NCBI RefSeq assembly: GCF_000002425.4
Contig: NC_037260.1
Location: forward strand, 13,263,516 to 13,327,515
DNA from: Physcomitrium patens
Lineage: Eukaryota; Streptophyta; Bryopsida; Funariales; Funariaceae
Length of the DNA: 64,000 bases
Direction of reading: 5' to 3'
A model generated the notes under the pieces. That model saw only the letters and a list, made by a program, of their open reading frames with translations, made no database searches and was not told the DNA's origin. Below are positions 35,418 through 47,215 of this stretch, one piece after another. The first letter of the stretch is position 1. Each line of letters begins with the position of its first letter. The translations under genes and the position numbers were made by a program.

Positions 35418-35933
35418 TTTCAAAGACATGAATCTTTAAAAAAAATACCTTAATACACTCTCTTGTTTCTCAAAAAGACTTGAAAATCACTTGAAGATGA
35501 TATAGTATTAAATTAGAATGGCTATTGCCAAAGATAAGAAGATTAAAAGTCTAAAAACAAGATTAAGGACTAAAAAGGCACTGACAAGAGTGAAGAAGGC
35601 TTCATTCTTGCCTCCATATATATTCTTAACTAAGAGCTACATAGTGATGTCTAATAGGACTTGAAAAATATGTTAACTACGCAAGACACGTGTCTTAACT
35701 TGCAAGAGAAGTTTTGTATATGTGTGCCACATAATTAGCTTGTTTTGTAAGCTACTAATACATGATTAACTTATTGCACAAGTTTCTAACCTATTGATCA
35801 ACTATAGACACATGTAAAGTCAAAGCAACATTTATAAAGCTTCTCTAGAAAATATTATGAAATAAATCTACTTTTATCTACTTCTATTTAATCATATAGG
35901 TAAATTTTAGAATAAGTATGTATGTCTATGATA
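35418..35933 (-). mobile_element. 5' LTR of the split minus-strand chromovirus (516 bp)
   Basis: Homologous in reverse to the 549-bp LTRs. In plus-strand reading it starts TTTCAAAGACATGAATC and ends TATGTCTATGATA, with the 'gaagaaggcttca' and TATATATTC promoter blocks between. Its partner 3' LTR is not in the window, because the element is truncated at about 24235. Confidence 0.8.
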
Positions 35934-38120
35934 TATAAGCAAGAAAAATTCTTGACATATACCATATTTAAAGCAAAGAAAATTTCGGCTATGGGACCAT
36001 ATCATAATATTTTGTAATATGCTTATATTTGTAGTAAAGATTATCAACTTTAATTGTACAAATTTTCTAAAAAAGATTATGTTTGCTTGCAATAAGAGAC
36101 ATATATAACACTTTATATCAATGAATGCTATAAATTTCTTAAAATATAATATGTTTTTTCTAGTAGTATTTTAATACTTAACAAAAAAAGATAGATAAGA
36201 ATGTTTTAAAAAACTAAAAATTATATCTAATGCTATATTTTTTATAGATATTCTTCATCTATAATTAATAATTTTATCCTTTAATGTTTATTTTAAAAAT
36301 TGATGTAACACATAAGAAGTGACTACTATATTTTTATATGATCAATGACAATATGAATGGCACATGCCATTTTTGATACCATATCTAACTATCTTTTAGA
36401 TGTTAAATTTATTGTTATTTTCAAGGATCTTTATACAATGTTATGTCTAACATACATAAATGACTTTTTAAAGTTTGGTTGTAATTGTGTAATGGCTATA
36501 CTATCATTCAATATTGAATATGTGCCAATTTGTATATGTAGGCTTAGAACTAAAAATATATATTAAATACAAGATTTTATGAAAATAATTATTGAATTGA
36601 TTAATAATTGATTTGAAATATGCTCAGACTGCCATCTTCTGCCATTTTTTTGACTTTCTTAGCATGCAATATGGCCACAACTTTGACTAAATTGTGTATT
36701 GAGGGTAAAGTGGTGATTAGTTTAGACTTTGGTCTTAAGAATTTAGTTTAATAATGAGGTTGCTATTATCAACAAAAAAAAGTATTTATAAAATATTTTT
36801 TTTAAGGATTTATGTATGCATGTTATTTTATAGTTAATATAATTATGTGACACTCAATCTATTAAAGCACACAAATTATTTTTATGTAAAAGCTATTACA
36901 TAATGTGGTGTATTATGTATTTATGTTTTGTAATCAATATGATTTTGCAGTAGTAGATATGTTGTAGTGCAAGATGATTATTTATACAAAAAATATAATC
37001 ATATCATGATTTGTAAAAAATAGAAATTTTAAAATAAAATTTGGAATTCAAAATCATAATATGAAGAACTTAAATAATTTATTTCATGTCATAAACATTT
37101 AATAATACTTTTACAGTAAAAAGAATACAGAATAATAAAAACACACGGTTTGATTTTTAAAAAACATTATAATTGATCATTATCATTTTAAAATGTATAA
37201 TGAATTTGATCTGAATTCAAATGAAAATTATTTATAAATTACTTCTAAAAACTATTATCATTTATAGAATATGTATCTTAAATGCTTGTAGTTTATATTA
37301 ATATGATTGCAAAATTATATACGATATTTAATAAATATTGACGTGTATTTGTAAGAATTATGCAATTAAATTGTTATTGGATTATTTTTTATGTATTAAA
37401 AATGCATGAAAAAAAAACATTTGTAAACTCTAAAATCAAGTAGAACATGACAGTGTTTTTATTTATTTATTTATTTTTATTTTTTTTACTGGTTGTATTT
37501 AATGTATGCTAATTGAAATATAAAACTTTTAGATATGCTAATTATAGCTACAACTGTAAATATCTACTTAATTTATTTTTTAGAAAAGAAAAAGAAAGGT
37601 TAAATAATAATGATTGCTAAACTTTAACAATTTAAAATTGTAAATCCAATATAAATCAAAAAAATGAAAATTCATGTGTTTTTTTAATGAATTATACACT
37701 TTATTGATTTACTAATGTGATTATTGGAATTATATTGTAATCATATTATGACAAACATCTATTATACATACATTCAAAAGTTTTGCTAGTTTTATTAAAA
37801 AAAATAAAAAATAAAAAACAAAAATGAAAATAAAAACAAAATACTTGATGGTAGTAAAAAAATGTACATTATATTTTCTGCAGGATTTGAATTCAAAATT
37901 AGTAAGTGTTTCCAAAATCACGTTATTTGAAATTTTTAATATTGAAAAATATGTAGATTCCTTTCATTTTAATTGTAAGTACATGGCTAATGACTACAAG
38001 TACCTTAAAGACATTTTTAACAGTACAACAAAACCCACTACAATTGAAGTATTTAGAAGACATATTTAACTTTAGCATGTTTATGGAAATTTACACCCAT
38101 TGTCTAAAAATAATTCTTCA
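35934..38120. other. AT-rich intergenic DNA; no gene seen
   Basis: Low-complexity AT-rich sequence. Open stretches such as 36357-36566 and 37824-38069 show no recognisable domain and have the amino-acid bias of AT-rich noise. A short run of T/A repeats lies at 37455-37480. No retroelement similarity was recognised. Confidence 0.5.
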
Positions 38121-40080
38121 CAGTTTACAAACACAATTAAAGTATGATTGTTTGCACTGTAGATCTTGACATCCAGAAATAAATTTCAAACTTCGAAATG
38201 AATAACGTTTTCATATGACATAAAAGTAAATTGCTTATTTTCCTAGAATCTTTTTGCACAGAAAAAGAAAAAACCAATAAATAAATAAATATATATATAT
38301 ATATATGCATACATATACATACATATGTATATAAACACACACACAACACAGTTAATTCCATTCTGAACGGGATAACTACTTTAACACATCCACGAAGATT
38401 TTCAAGCTGTTTTGGCTTGTGCTTTGTTTCCAAACACGCTTACTCAGCAATATTGCTCCAATCAGGCGCTGGCAGTTCTCGCTGAACCATCACCTACCAG
38501 GCAATTGCATTGCGTTGACGGAACATATTCTTGGTCTACCTGATAAAAATGATGTGGTACCGCTGGCCTCCTTCGTTCCGTCGTGGCTTCGCTTCTATCA
38601 CATTTTGTTGTTGCTCATTACAGCCACGCTTTTCACATAGGTCCCGCATTTATGTTCCTCGCTCTGCCTTCTGCATCAGATCTCTATCCGAACGGTTCTG
38701 CATGCACAATAAGCTGCATCATTTGTAGTTTCAAGTGGACGGTTTTCCTCGGTCTTGCCCATTGTTCGTATCACTTATCGGCTCTGTTAAGCGAAGTTGA
38801 GCTTGGAGTCTGCTGACTCAGTGAGGGATGATTCTTGTAGTAAAGGATGTTCGAGCTTGTGGTGTGGAGGAGAGAGACGAGAGGACGAATGTATGCTCAA
38901 CTGTTTCAGGGATAGGGGATTATGAAGTAGTTCATGCGCTGAATTTTAAGGGAATTTGCTTGTGGAAATGATTGATGAATTACTTGCCGGCGGTGAATAT
39001 GAGTTAAATAACCTGGCGAGGAAGTGCGTAAGAGTATTGGCAGCGATGGTCTGTTAGCGAGTGGGTGTTAAGGAGTTGTATAATGTGTGGGATGATATCT
39101 GCACTAGTTGATGTCAATGTGGAGGGGATGGGCACGTCCAGCGGGAATGAAGGAGGACTTTCTGTTAACGAAGATATCACCGCAGGCGTTTATGCTCCAT
39201 CTGCTGGCAAGGTGTCCAAAACTTCTATGGTCACGATGACGCAAACGGGCACCATGAGCAAAGATTTTGTTCGGAACGTTCAGGTTTTGGTTGATCCAAC
39301 CACTCTTCCCTGGCACTTAGTTGATATTATTGACAGAAAACTCAGTAGCGCTACCGATTTGTAACTTGCTCTGAAAGTTTAGAGTCCAAAATCTTTGATT
39401 GTAGATTTCCATAGCCAATCTAGTTGTGTCTAGGACTCTAGGCCTTTGATTTTGGTGAGCATGTTGATTTTTAAGCTATGCGAGCCCTGAATGCTACTGG
39501 AATCACTAGCTGAGATTTATTCGGAATGTCTCCTCAGGCCCGTGTCATGGTGCTCCTTGTGAGGCACAGATTGTAAAGTTCACAAGATGATCTACATACC
39601 TCGGTTTTGTACTCTCAGAAACATTGTTGATATCGCAGAAAGGAATCTTTTGCCAATGGATTGTCTGCAGGTGCATCTGCCATTCGAATCCTCAACTACC
39701 TGAAAGTAACTTGATCTACAAAGACTATTGACCAATCAGGGCAAAATCGTTGAAAAAAGCCACTAGGGAGATAGAAATCAACGCAGATGCAGAAATATTG
39801 CGCCTCGCATTGTGTGCTAAAAACCATAAAGCGAATGCAACATTGCAGCAAATGTACATAAGTTGCTAGCAAAGATGAGGTAAATTCCGATTTCACAGAG
39901 GACTGATTCTGCTTCAGAAGCTTTAACTCTTGATCCTCTTCACTAGATACAAAAGTGGTGAGTTGTTGGGTGGTGCGTGACCTGCGTTGGATGCTCATGC
40001 ATACTTGAAGTTTTCTGTGACATCAAAGCACAAAGAGTGGAGCCTTCAGGAGCTACTATGTTAGTGTGCATGTTTGAAAG
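38121..40080. other. GC-normal island without a confident gene
   Basis: Composition and codon-like texture match the two genic islands, with sharp edges at about 38.35 and 40.1 kb and an (AT)n run near 38289-38305. Two ATG-initiated small frames stand out. One is plus 39083-39364 (93 aa, MCGMISALVD..., no domain recognised). The other is minus 39998-39696 (100 aa, MSIQRRSRTT..., whose first about 47 residues are followed by a possible GT donor). Neither has recognisable homology. The region may hold a non-coding transcript, a lineage-specific gene or a decayed one. Confidence 0.35.
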
Positions 40081-42470
40081 GTAAGTTTTTGTGCATCAGG
40101 CGTAAAGCTATCAATCGTTTATAAACATGGTAGATTTTCACACAATGTATTGAAGTTGAGATCTTATGTTCTAATGTTTAAAATATGTTGGAGATTTTAA
40201 ATGTGATTTTATTTTTATTTAATTTTCATCATAAAAATCTTATCTATTCATGTTATTTATCTCAATGTGTTTTTAAAAGATTTTTAAATTTTTTAATATC
40301 TTAAAAAATCTAAAATTATTTGATGTATAATAAAAAACTTTAAAATATATTAAATTATAATAATTATCAAATATAAAAATATATTACCATGCCTCCTAAT
40401 AGATGGATTAAAGATCTAAAATATATTCTTAAATAATTTTATTTAATATATTTTTAAACCATTATAAATCATTCTTTTTAAACTTTTGTAAATTTAATTT
40501 TAGAATAAACAAAACTACTAATTAGTTTTTATACTATTTTAAATATATATGTTATTGAGTTAGTTTTTTTTCTACCAATATTATTTAGTTATGTTTCTTG
40601 AGGGTTTTAATACAAGGAGAAAAACTACCAAATAAAAAAATTAATATGAATAGAAGCATTTACAAACTAGTTTAGTCTAATTAAGTATTATTATTACTTG
40701 AAATTTTGTCGCTAATAGAAATTGGTTTTAATTATGACTAAATAATTCTTTTGCTTTTGTATCTAATACTCTTTGCCTAATTATTGAATTTAAACTAATT
40801 TATAAGAAAAAATAATGACCAATTAGATAAACATTGCAATTAATTTTTATAATTTCTTTCTAATTTTACTTAATTTCTTTGAATAAATAATAGATTTAAA
40901 TAAAAAGTTATCAATATTGAATTCTAATATAAATTATTATTATTATTCTTCCAATTATTGGTAGTACTTTATTAAATTTGTACTTAATATGAATATTAAA
41001 CATCTACTGGTCAATCTAGTATTATTGTTGAATAAATATAATTCTAAATAAAAAATAATATTCATTATTATAATAAAATTGTATTTACTCAAAAAATTCC
41101 AACCTCTCTTGGTTGGTGACATCTCCCCAGTTAGAATATGTTTTCAGTTGGGATTCTATTATTTTTATAGGATGTTCGATTATAACTACTAAATAAATTA
41201 TAACAACCTATTTGGTAATCAAAATTGGTTTAATAACTTATTAATAAGCTATTTAAAAGCGAACTATTCAATTTGGAAATAAAAATTTAAAAATTGTTTT
41301 TTAATTTATTAGCTTAAATATAAAATATTTATAAATATATTCATAAATTATAATATTTTTAAAATTTAATTATTATAAAATTAATAATATAGTTAAATTT
41401 TAATTTTTTTAAAATCTATTTTTATTTAGAAGAATATTAAATTGATACTAGTATTGATTCAAGTGATACATTTATTATTGTACTCTCCAACCTTCATTCT
41501 AACTTCTTCATCTTTTGTTTTTATTTTCTTTCTCTCATTTCCATCTTCTTATATCATGTTTTGAATTCCTCATCTTTTATTCTAATCATAGCCTTTATCT
41601 ATTGTTATACTATAATACTACTACTAGATGAAAGAAAAAAATAATAATTATATTATAAAAATACTTAATTAAAAATATTATAACAAATTACTTTAAAAGT
41701 ATAGATAATAATTAAGAAGGTAGTAAATCTAATAAGTGCTAATGCTATTTTTTTTGCAAAATGAGCTTCTACTTACTTTGGATACCCCTAAATAAAGCAA
41801 ATCAATATTGATAAGAAAAATAATTAATAAAAATATCTTAAGGAAGGAATTCATAATAATTTGTAACAAACTTTATCTTAAGAAACTAAGAATAAATACC
41901 TACAGAGGATCGATTCTGAATCAAGGTCAAAATTAGATCTTAAAAATAAAACTATATATCTATTATAATTTTGAAGTTTTTAGATTAATTAGAGATCAAA
42001 ATATGATAATAAGTTAAAGAAAAGATATTTGTGCATTAATTTTGAATGATTTTAATTTTTAATGACTTTGTAAAGGCTTTATAAAGTTAGAATTATTTTA
42101 TTAGGACTTTGTATTTAAAAAAATATAAAGAGTTTATACTTTGTAAAATTTTAAGAGATTGATAGATGATCTATAAGTAAATTTTTGCAATTAAATGATT
42201 ATTTTTGTATTAAATATATGCTATAAGTTTAAGCTTCATCAAATAGTTTATTTAAAGATTATTGAAATTTAAAGTACTAAAATCTTAGCAGTTAGAGTTT
42301 AAAAAACTAGTGAGAATCTAGAATTTGTAGCAATATGTCAGTTGGATTAATATAAAATTTACAAACTAGTAGTAGACTTGATTTTTAATAATTTTTTAGA
42401 ATTTAAAAACCATTAGACAATAAAATTAAGAAATATTGGCATTAAAAGATCAACATCAAGGTTAAAAAGG
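40081..42470. other. AT-rich intergenic DNA; no gene seen
   Basis: AT-rich with no supported gene. It probably contains worn repeats. No LTR or pol similarity was recognised before 42471. Confidence 0.5.
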
Positions 42471-42716
42471 TATCACAAATATAAATAATTATCAAGGTAA
42501 AAAGTATTAAGTAAAAGATAAATATATGTAGATTTTCAATAATATTATAGATACAAATTTGATATTATATGTGTTTATAGTTGATTGATAGGTTGAAAAT
42601 TTGGCCAATAAGTTGGCCACATGTTGCACATCTTATCCACTTGTGGTAAAAATTTCTTATAACATATATATAAAACTTCTCTTATAAATTCAACACATGT
42701 CTCGCAAGTGAGACAC
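42471..42716 (+). mobile_element. Old chromovirus 5' LTR, left half (split by the young element)
   Basis: Starts TATCACAAATATA (compare TGTCACGGACATA with G-to-A and C-to-T changes) and carries 'gccacatgttg' and 'cacatgtct' words of the family LTR. It breaks off at the target duplication GACAC (42712-42716) and continues at 48905-49158. Together the halves make about 500 bp, close to the 549 bp of the better copy. Confidence 0.7.
42712..42716. repeat. Target-site duplication GACAC of the young chromovirus (left)
   Basis: GACAC directly before TGTCACGG at 42717. The same five bases follow the other LTR at 48900-48904. Five bp is the usual size for Ty3/gypsy integration. Confidence 0.85.
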
Positions 42717-42878
42717 TGTCACGGACACAGAATGCAGACTTGATATCTACCAAGAAGTTCAAGAAGAACTAATAAGAACTAGATTAATCACATGAATACA
42801 AGAACAACACCAGAGAGGTGAGCTAGAGCTCCAAGAGATGTGTTGTCAAGACTGAAGAACTCTTCAGCCTTGATCCCA

Positions 42879-42885
42879 ATATATA
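42879..42885 (-). promoter_or_regulatory. TATA box in the 3' LTR
   Basis: Reads TATATAT(T) on the minus strand. It lies about 72 bp downstream of the nearest perfect heat-shock element. The equivalent in the 5' LTR is at 48641-48647. Confidence 0.65.
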
Positions 42886-42956
42886 CTCCTATTTAGGAAG
42901 CTTCTCAAGCGACTTCTACCAACTAGGAAGCTTCTCAAGCAACTTCTACCAACTAG

Positions 42957-43128
42957 GAAGCTTCTAGAAGGTTCCAAAGACTTGCTTTTAGAAGGTTCTA
43001 GAAACTTATCTCTAGAAGGTTCTAAGGACTACGTCCCTAACATCTTCTATCAACTAAGAAGCTTCTAGTAGGTTCCAGAGACTTGCTTCTAGAAGGTTCT
43101 AGAAGCTTGTCTCTAGAAGGTTCTAGAA
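42957..43128 (-). promoter_or_regulatory. Heat-shock element array in U3 of the 3' LTR
   Basis: Alternating GAA and TTC pentamer units with exact spacing: GAAGCTTCTAGAAGGTTC at 42957-42974 (four units), TTCTAGAAGGTTCTAGAA at 43087-43104 (four units), GAAGGTTCTAGAA at 42991-43003 and 43116-43128 (three units). A further site at 43058 has one unit mutated (GTA for GAA) but is perfect in the other LTR. The array lies upstream of the TATA box in element orientation. Confidence 0.8.
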
Positions 43129-43167
43129 ACTTGTCTCTAGAAGATTCTAAGGACTATGTCTCTAACA

Positions 43168-43181
43168 TCACCCCCTCCTTT
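43168..43181 (-). promoter_or_regulatory. Polypurine tract of the young chromovirus
   Basis: On the minus strand AAAGGAGGGGGTGA directly precedes the LTR start TGTTAG, as expected for the plus-strand DNA primer of a retroelement. Confidence 0.8.
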
Positions 43182-43217
43182 AGCTTCGAGGTCTCTGAGA
43201 AGTAATGTTGTTGTCAA

Positions 43218-43571
43218 TCAGTACCAACGCAAGAAAATGAAGATCTGTCGCATAACGTCTGCTATGAACTCCAACTGTTCTTCACGAGGTAAGTGGTTCA
43301 TCGGCCCTTGAAGCCAACGGTAGTGGCCCACTCCTTCAACTTCTGACCAAGCATGAACTTCCGTGTCTTCATTGTGAAATTGTCTTGCAAATATGCCTTC
43401 TGGTTGACCATCGTAAGCAAGCTCGGACTCAAATACAATCACCAGTGATCGGTTACTTGGTATCCTCCGTCGTCGTCGTGGTGCAGGTGGTTCTTCATCT
43501 GGGGGTCGCCTTCGTGAACTAGTTGGTTGAGATAATCTGACTGGCATAGTATCTATCTCTTGGCTATCCAT
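43218..43571 (-). CDS. Third ORF of the young chromovirus, between pol and the 3' LTR; function unknown
   Basis: 117 codons from an ATG at 43571-43569, with no stop inside although the upstream pol has several. The first third is disordered and basic, with Ser/Arg/Pro-rich sequence and five consecutive Arg near residue 33. The rest looks folded: SLVIVFESELAYDG at about 42-55, an acidic stretch, then a Trp/Tyr motif GHYRWLQGPMNHL, then a hydrophobic C-terminal helix. There is no signal peptide or membrane segment, and no Cys/His cluster. Homologous decayed ORFs sit at the same place in the copies at 32024-32425 and 33329-33732. It could be a nucleic-acid-binding accessory factor, a particle protein or a silencing antagonist. 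None of these is shown by the sequence. Confidence 0.75.
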   Translation of the reverse strand: MDSQEIDTMPVRLSQPTSSRRRPPDEEPPAPRRRRRIPSNRSLVIVFESELAYDGQPEGIFARQFHNEDTEVHAWSEVEGVGHYRWLQGPMNHLPREEQLEFIADVMRQIFIFLRWY

Positions 43572-43705
43572 ATCAGAAGACCAAACTAGGGCTACTGAAA
43601 AAATTCTATTTTATCTTGGAGAAAATAACTACATCAACTACGAATTTTGGTGGTGATCTCTCCCTTTCTTATATTCTTGGGTGAGCAAGCTTCAGAAAGA
43701 AGCTA

Positions 43706-44980
43706 TTGTCGAACCGGCTTAGGTTTATGAGGATGTTGTTGATGAAACTCTTGTACCTTTTACGGCGCATTGGTGAGATTTTTAGCTGGCTCCCACGTTC
43801 GCTCATTAATGTCGTAGCCGCACCAATGAACAAGATATTCCAACTTGCCCCACCTTCGCCGAGAATCCAACACCTTTTCAATCTCGTATTCCTCGTGGTT
43901 CTCGATCTCAATACTAGGTGGCGGACATTGCACTCTTCCAGGAAAAGATGACTCTCGATAAGGCTCCAACAAAGAAACATGAAAGACTGGATATACCTTC
44001 ATAGAAGCCGGTAATAACAGACGGTACGCCACTGGATTGATTTGCTTTTGGATGATAAATGGTCCCAATCTTCGATAGTCCAACTTATGACATGGTCGCT
44101 TGGTCTTGATATTCTGTCGAAGAAGCCATGCTTTATCTCCAATTTTGAAAGTAGGTGCTTGATTCCGAAATCTATTTGCAAACGCCTTGTAGGATTCTTG
44201 AGTGGATTGTAATTGAAGCTTCAACGTATTTTGAAGCTCTGATAGTTGTTTCACAAATCCTTCAGCTGCTGGATTGTTATTTGTTGATGGACTCAATAAA
44301 TCAAACTTCGGATGATACCCATCGTTGGAAAAGAATGGTGTGTATTGAGTCGACGCATGGAGGGTGTTGTTATATGCAAACTCGGCTAGCGGCAGATATG
44401 TGGTCCAATCGTCTTGCTGATAGTTGATGCTGCATTGTAAGTATTGTTCCAAGATTTGGTTCACCCGTTCCGTTTGGCCGTCACTTTGAGGATGAAAAGC
44501 CGAAGAAAGATTGATATCCACGTTCAGTATCTCAAAGAGAGATCTCCAAAACTTTGATACAAACTGGGTTCCTCGATCTGATACGATATCATCTGGTAGT
44601 CCATGATATCGATACACATTATCGAGAAAGAGTCTTGTTGTGACTTCATTCGACGATGTCTTCTTGCAAGGGACAAAGTGTGCCATTTTTGTAAGCCGAT
44701 CTACCACGACAAAGATGCTATCAAATGATGGCAGGTCCGTGATGAAGTCCATAGAAATTGAAGACCATGGTCGACGTGGAATCAGCAATGGCTGTAGGAG
44801 TCCATAAGGGCGATGCTGAGGATTCTTGGATCTTGAACAGATGTCGCAGGAGAGGACAAAATCTTTCACATCCTTCCACATTTGGGGCCACAAAAAATCT
44901 CGAGAAATAGACTCCAAGGTCTTGTTGAATCCAAAATGTCCCGCAGCTGGAAAATCGTGGCGAGATTGAAGAACTCGGAG
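43706..44980 (-). pseudogene. Integrase with chromodomain (pol 3' part, young chromovirus)
   Basis: Same frame as the rest of pol, beginning after an in-frame TGA at 44981-44983. The zinc finger is intact (HDFPAAGH ... CDICSRSK). The catalytic triad is visible: first Asp in ISMDFITDL, second in GLPDDIVSDRGTQF, Glu in DGQTERVN. A GPF/Y-type module (RRLGPFIIQKQ ... FHVSLLEPYR) is followed by a chromodomain (EYEIEKVLDSRRRWGKLEYLVHWCGYD, then RTWEPAKNL), which would direct integration to marked chromatin. The frame stops at TAA 43760-43762, but coding similarity to the older copies continues (VQEFHQQHPHKPKP), so the authentic end is probably a TAG near 43706 and 43760 is another break. Confidence 0.88.
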
Positions 44981-46380
44981 TCATGCTGGTCCTTTTGGGA
45001 TATATAACCGCTCTTCAAAGTATAAAAGATCTCCCTCCACCTTGAACTTGTCGTCATTGGCACGTTGCTTAATATCAATGGCTACTGAATCTTCAATGGT
45101 TACAGCACGTACCTGATTCTGAAAGTCAGCATCAATTCGCATAATAGTAGCGCAAAGCTGAAATTGCTCTGGCTTCAACAATGTCATACATTGTTGATCA
45201 AACGCTGCTTCTCCAGCCTTTGGTACAAGATACGATCTCCTCTGTAAGGCATCAGATAGTCCTTGCTGCTTTTCAGGTCGATAAGTGATAATAAAATCGA
45301 ACCTAAATAGCAACATACTCCATCGAGCTTCACGTCGATTTAAAACTCGAGTCGATATGAAATACTCCAAATTCTTGTGATCTGTATATATGGTCACTGG
45401 ATGTACAGCTCCTTCAAGAAAGTGACGCCACTCTTGGAAAGAATCCACTATAGCAAGAAGTTCCTTATCGTGGATCTCATAATTGATTTCAGCAGCAGAG
45501 AACTTTTGAGAATAGAATGCAACTGGATGGAGCTTCTTATCTTCTCCCATATGTGAAAGTACAGCTCCCAAAGCAAAATCCGAAGCATCAGTTTCTAAAT
45601 AGAAGGCCTTTGTAAAGTCTGGATGTATCAAGATTGGAGCCATAGTAAATGCGGTTTTCAGGTTTTGAAATACCTTCTCTGCTAGAGGTCCCCATTCCAG
45701 CTTATCCTTGCATGTCAATTGAGTGAGAGGAGCAGCAACTTGAGAGTAATTCTTGATAAAGATCCAATAGAAGTTGGCAAAACCAAGAAAGCATTGTACA
45801 TCTCTAACCGTCTTCGAAACCTCCCAGGACTTGATTGCTTCCACCTTCTTGGGGTCCATCTTCAAGCCTTTCGTAGTCGCAACGAACTCCAAAAACTCCA
45901 TCTCTATTTGGTGAAATAAACACTTCTCCAACTTGGCATATAGTCCTCGCTCACGTAGTTTCTCCAATACCAAATGAACGTGTTTTTCATGCTCTTCCTC
46001 ATTTTTGGAGAATATCAAAATATCATCCAAATAGATGACAACAAAATCGTCAAGGTACTCTCGGAAAATGTCATTCATCATATGTTGAAAGATTGCTGGA
46101 GCATTAGTAAGACCAAAGGGCATGACATTATATTCAAAATGGCCATACCTTGTACGGAACGCTATCTTCCACTCATCTCCTTCCTTGATTCGTACGAGGT
46201 TGTAAGCTCCCCTTAGATCAATTTTTGTAAAGATCCTTCCACGTCCAAGTTATTCTAAGAGACCAGAAATCAAGGGTAACGGGTAATGATTCTTCTTTGT
46301 TACCTTGTTGAGGCCTCGATAGTCCACGCACATCCGCAACGAGCCATCTTTCTTCTTCACAAATAAGATGGGTGCTCCAG
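44981..46380 (-). pseudogene. Reverse transcriptase and RNase H (young chromovirus)
   Basis: RT motifs in order are [49 protein letters not shown], and VIYLDDILIF (YLDD at 46022-46033). The thumb/connection region is FLGFANFY. RNase H has LETDASDFALGAVLS, INYEIHDKELLAIV and IYTDHKNLEYF, so the acidic catalytic residues are present. In-frame stops are TAA at 46250-46252 (a Gln codon in relatives) and TGA at 44981-44983 (an Arg codon expected). Otherwise intact and without frameshift. Confidence 0.9.
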
Positions 46381-46381
46381 C

Positions 46382-47215
46382 TCACGATTTTGAATGACAG
46401 ATGAAGTTCTTGGCTAGATTCTCGTCGATGTACTTCCGCAACTCTGCCAACTCCATCTGCGATAGATTGTAGATTGGGCCAAAAGGCGGTTGTGCTCCTT
46501 CCTGTAAGTCTATGGCGCAATCATATGGTCTGTGTTTCGGTAGCATGTCGGCATTTTTCTTTTGAAACACGTCTTTAAAATCCTTATATTGCTCCGGTAT
46601 ACTTGCTGTCGAGATCTTCTCTCCGGTAGTTGGAGCCGCATAAATGACAAACAGTGTGCCTCCCTTAAACAATCTTATAAATGCTCTTGCTCCAATAAAT
46701 AAGGATTTCTCTATTCGAGGTTTTCTACTAGGCTTGCTCTTAGGTGGTTTTGTAGGAAAGGTCATCTTCTGCAACTTCCAATCTATGGATGGGTTATGTT
46801 TTTTCAACCAGGAAAGACCAAGAATAATAGGATTTGATGGGATTCTAATAATATTGAAAATAATATGACTATTATGGTCCTTAAACGTCACTTCTATAGG
46901 TTCTGATTCATGGATGACACTACCAGACAATAAAGGTCGTCCATCTATGACCTCAACGTGAACAGGTTTGGATTTTTGTACTAAAGGGATCTTATGACGC
47001 TTTGCAAATTCTTCATCTAAAAAACAAGCAGATGCTCCTTAATCTAATAATGCTAAGGTTCTTAGTTTCTGAGGGCCAATAAGCAAAGAGATTGTAAAAC
47101 AAAGGGCAGGTTGAGCGGAAAGAAAGGAACCTGGTTGTTGTTGCGATATTTCACTGTCCAGCGGCACGGTTCCTATTGTGGCTGGGCATCCTCGTTTTCC
47201 TGAATAAACGCATCC
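46382..47215 (-). pseudogene. Protease and protease-RT spacer (pol start, young chromovirus)
   Basis: The pol frame opens after a TAG near 47218 and overlaps the end of gag by about 45 nt in the -1 frame. The aspartic protease segment is LALLD-stop-GASACFL: the residue after the catalytic Asp is a TAA at 47039-47041, where Ser or Thr is required. The downstream fold markers IILGLSWLKKHNPSIDW are intact. The spacer ends at a TGA (46382-46384) just before the RT FVKKKDG block. Role in the active ancestor: cleavage of Gag and Gag-Pol. Confidence 0.85.

Larger units (their letters stand above)
42717..43167 (-). mobile_element. 3' LTR of the young chromovirus (451 bp)
   Basis: In element orientation it starts TGTTAGAGACATAG and ends GTGTCCGTGACA. 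The ends form an imperfect inverted repeat. It contains perfect heat-shock elements at 42957-42974 and 43087-43104, three-unit ones at 42991-43003 and 43116-43128, and a TATA box at 42879-42885. A 30-bp unit ending 'cttctaccaactag' is present twice here (42898-42957) and once in the other LTR. Confidence 0.92.

Noticed and set aside
46218-46520. 100-codon minus-strand frame within RT
   Set aside because: Alternative-frame shadow of the pol frame, which carries the conserved RT motifs.
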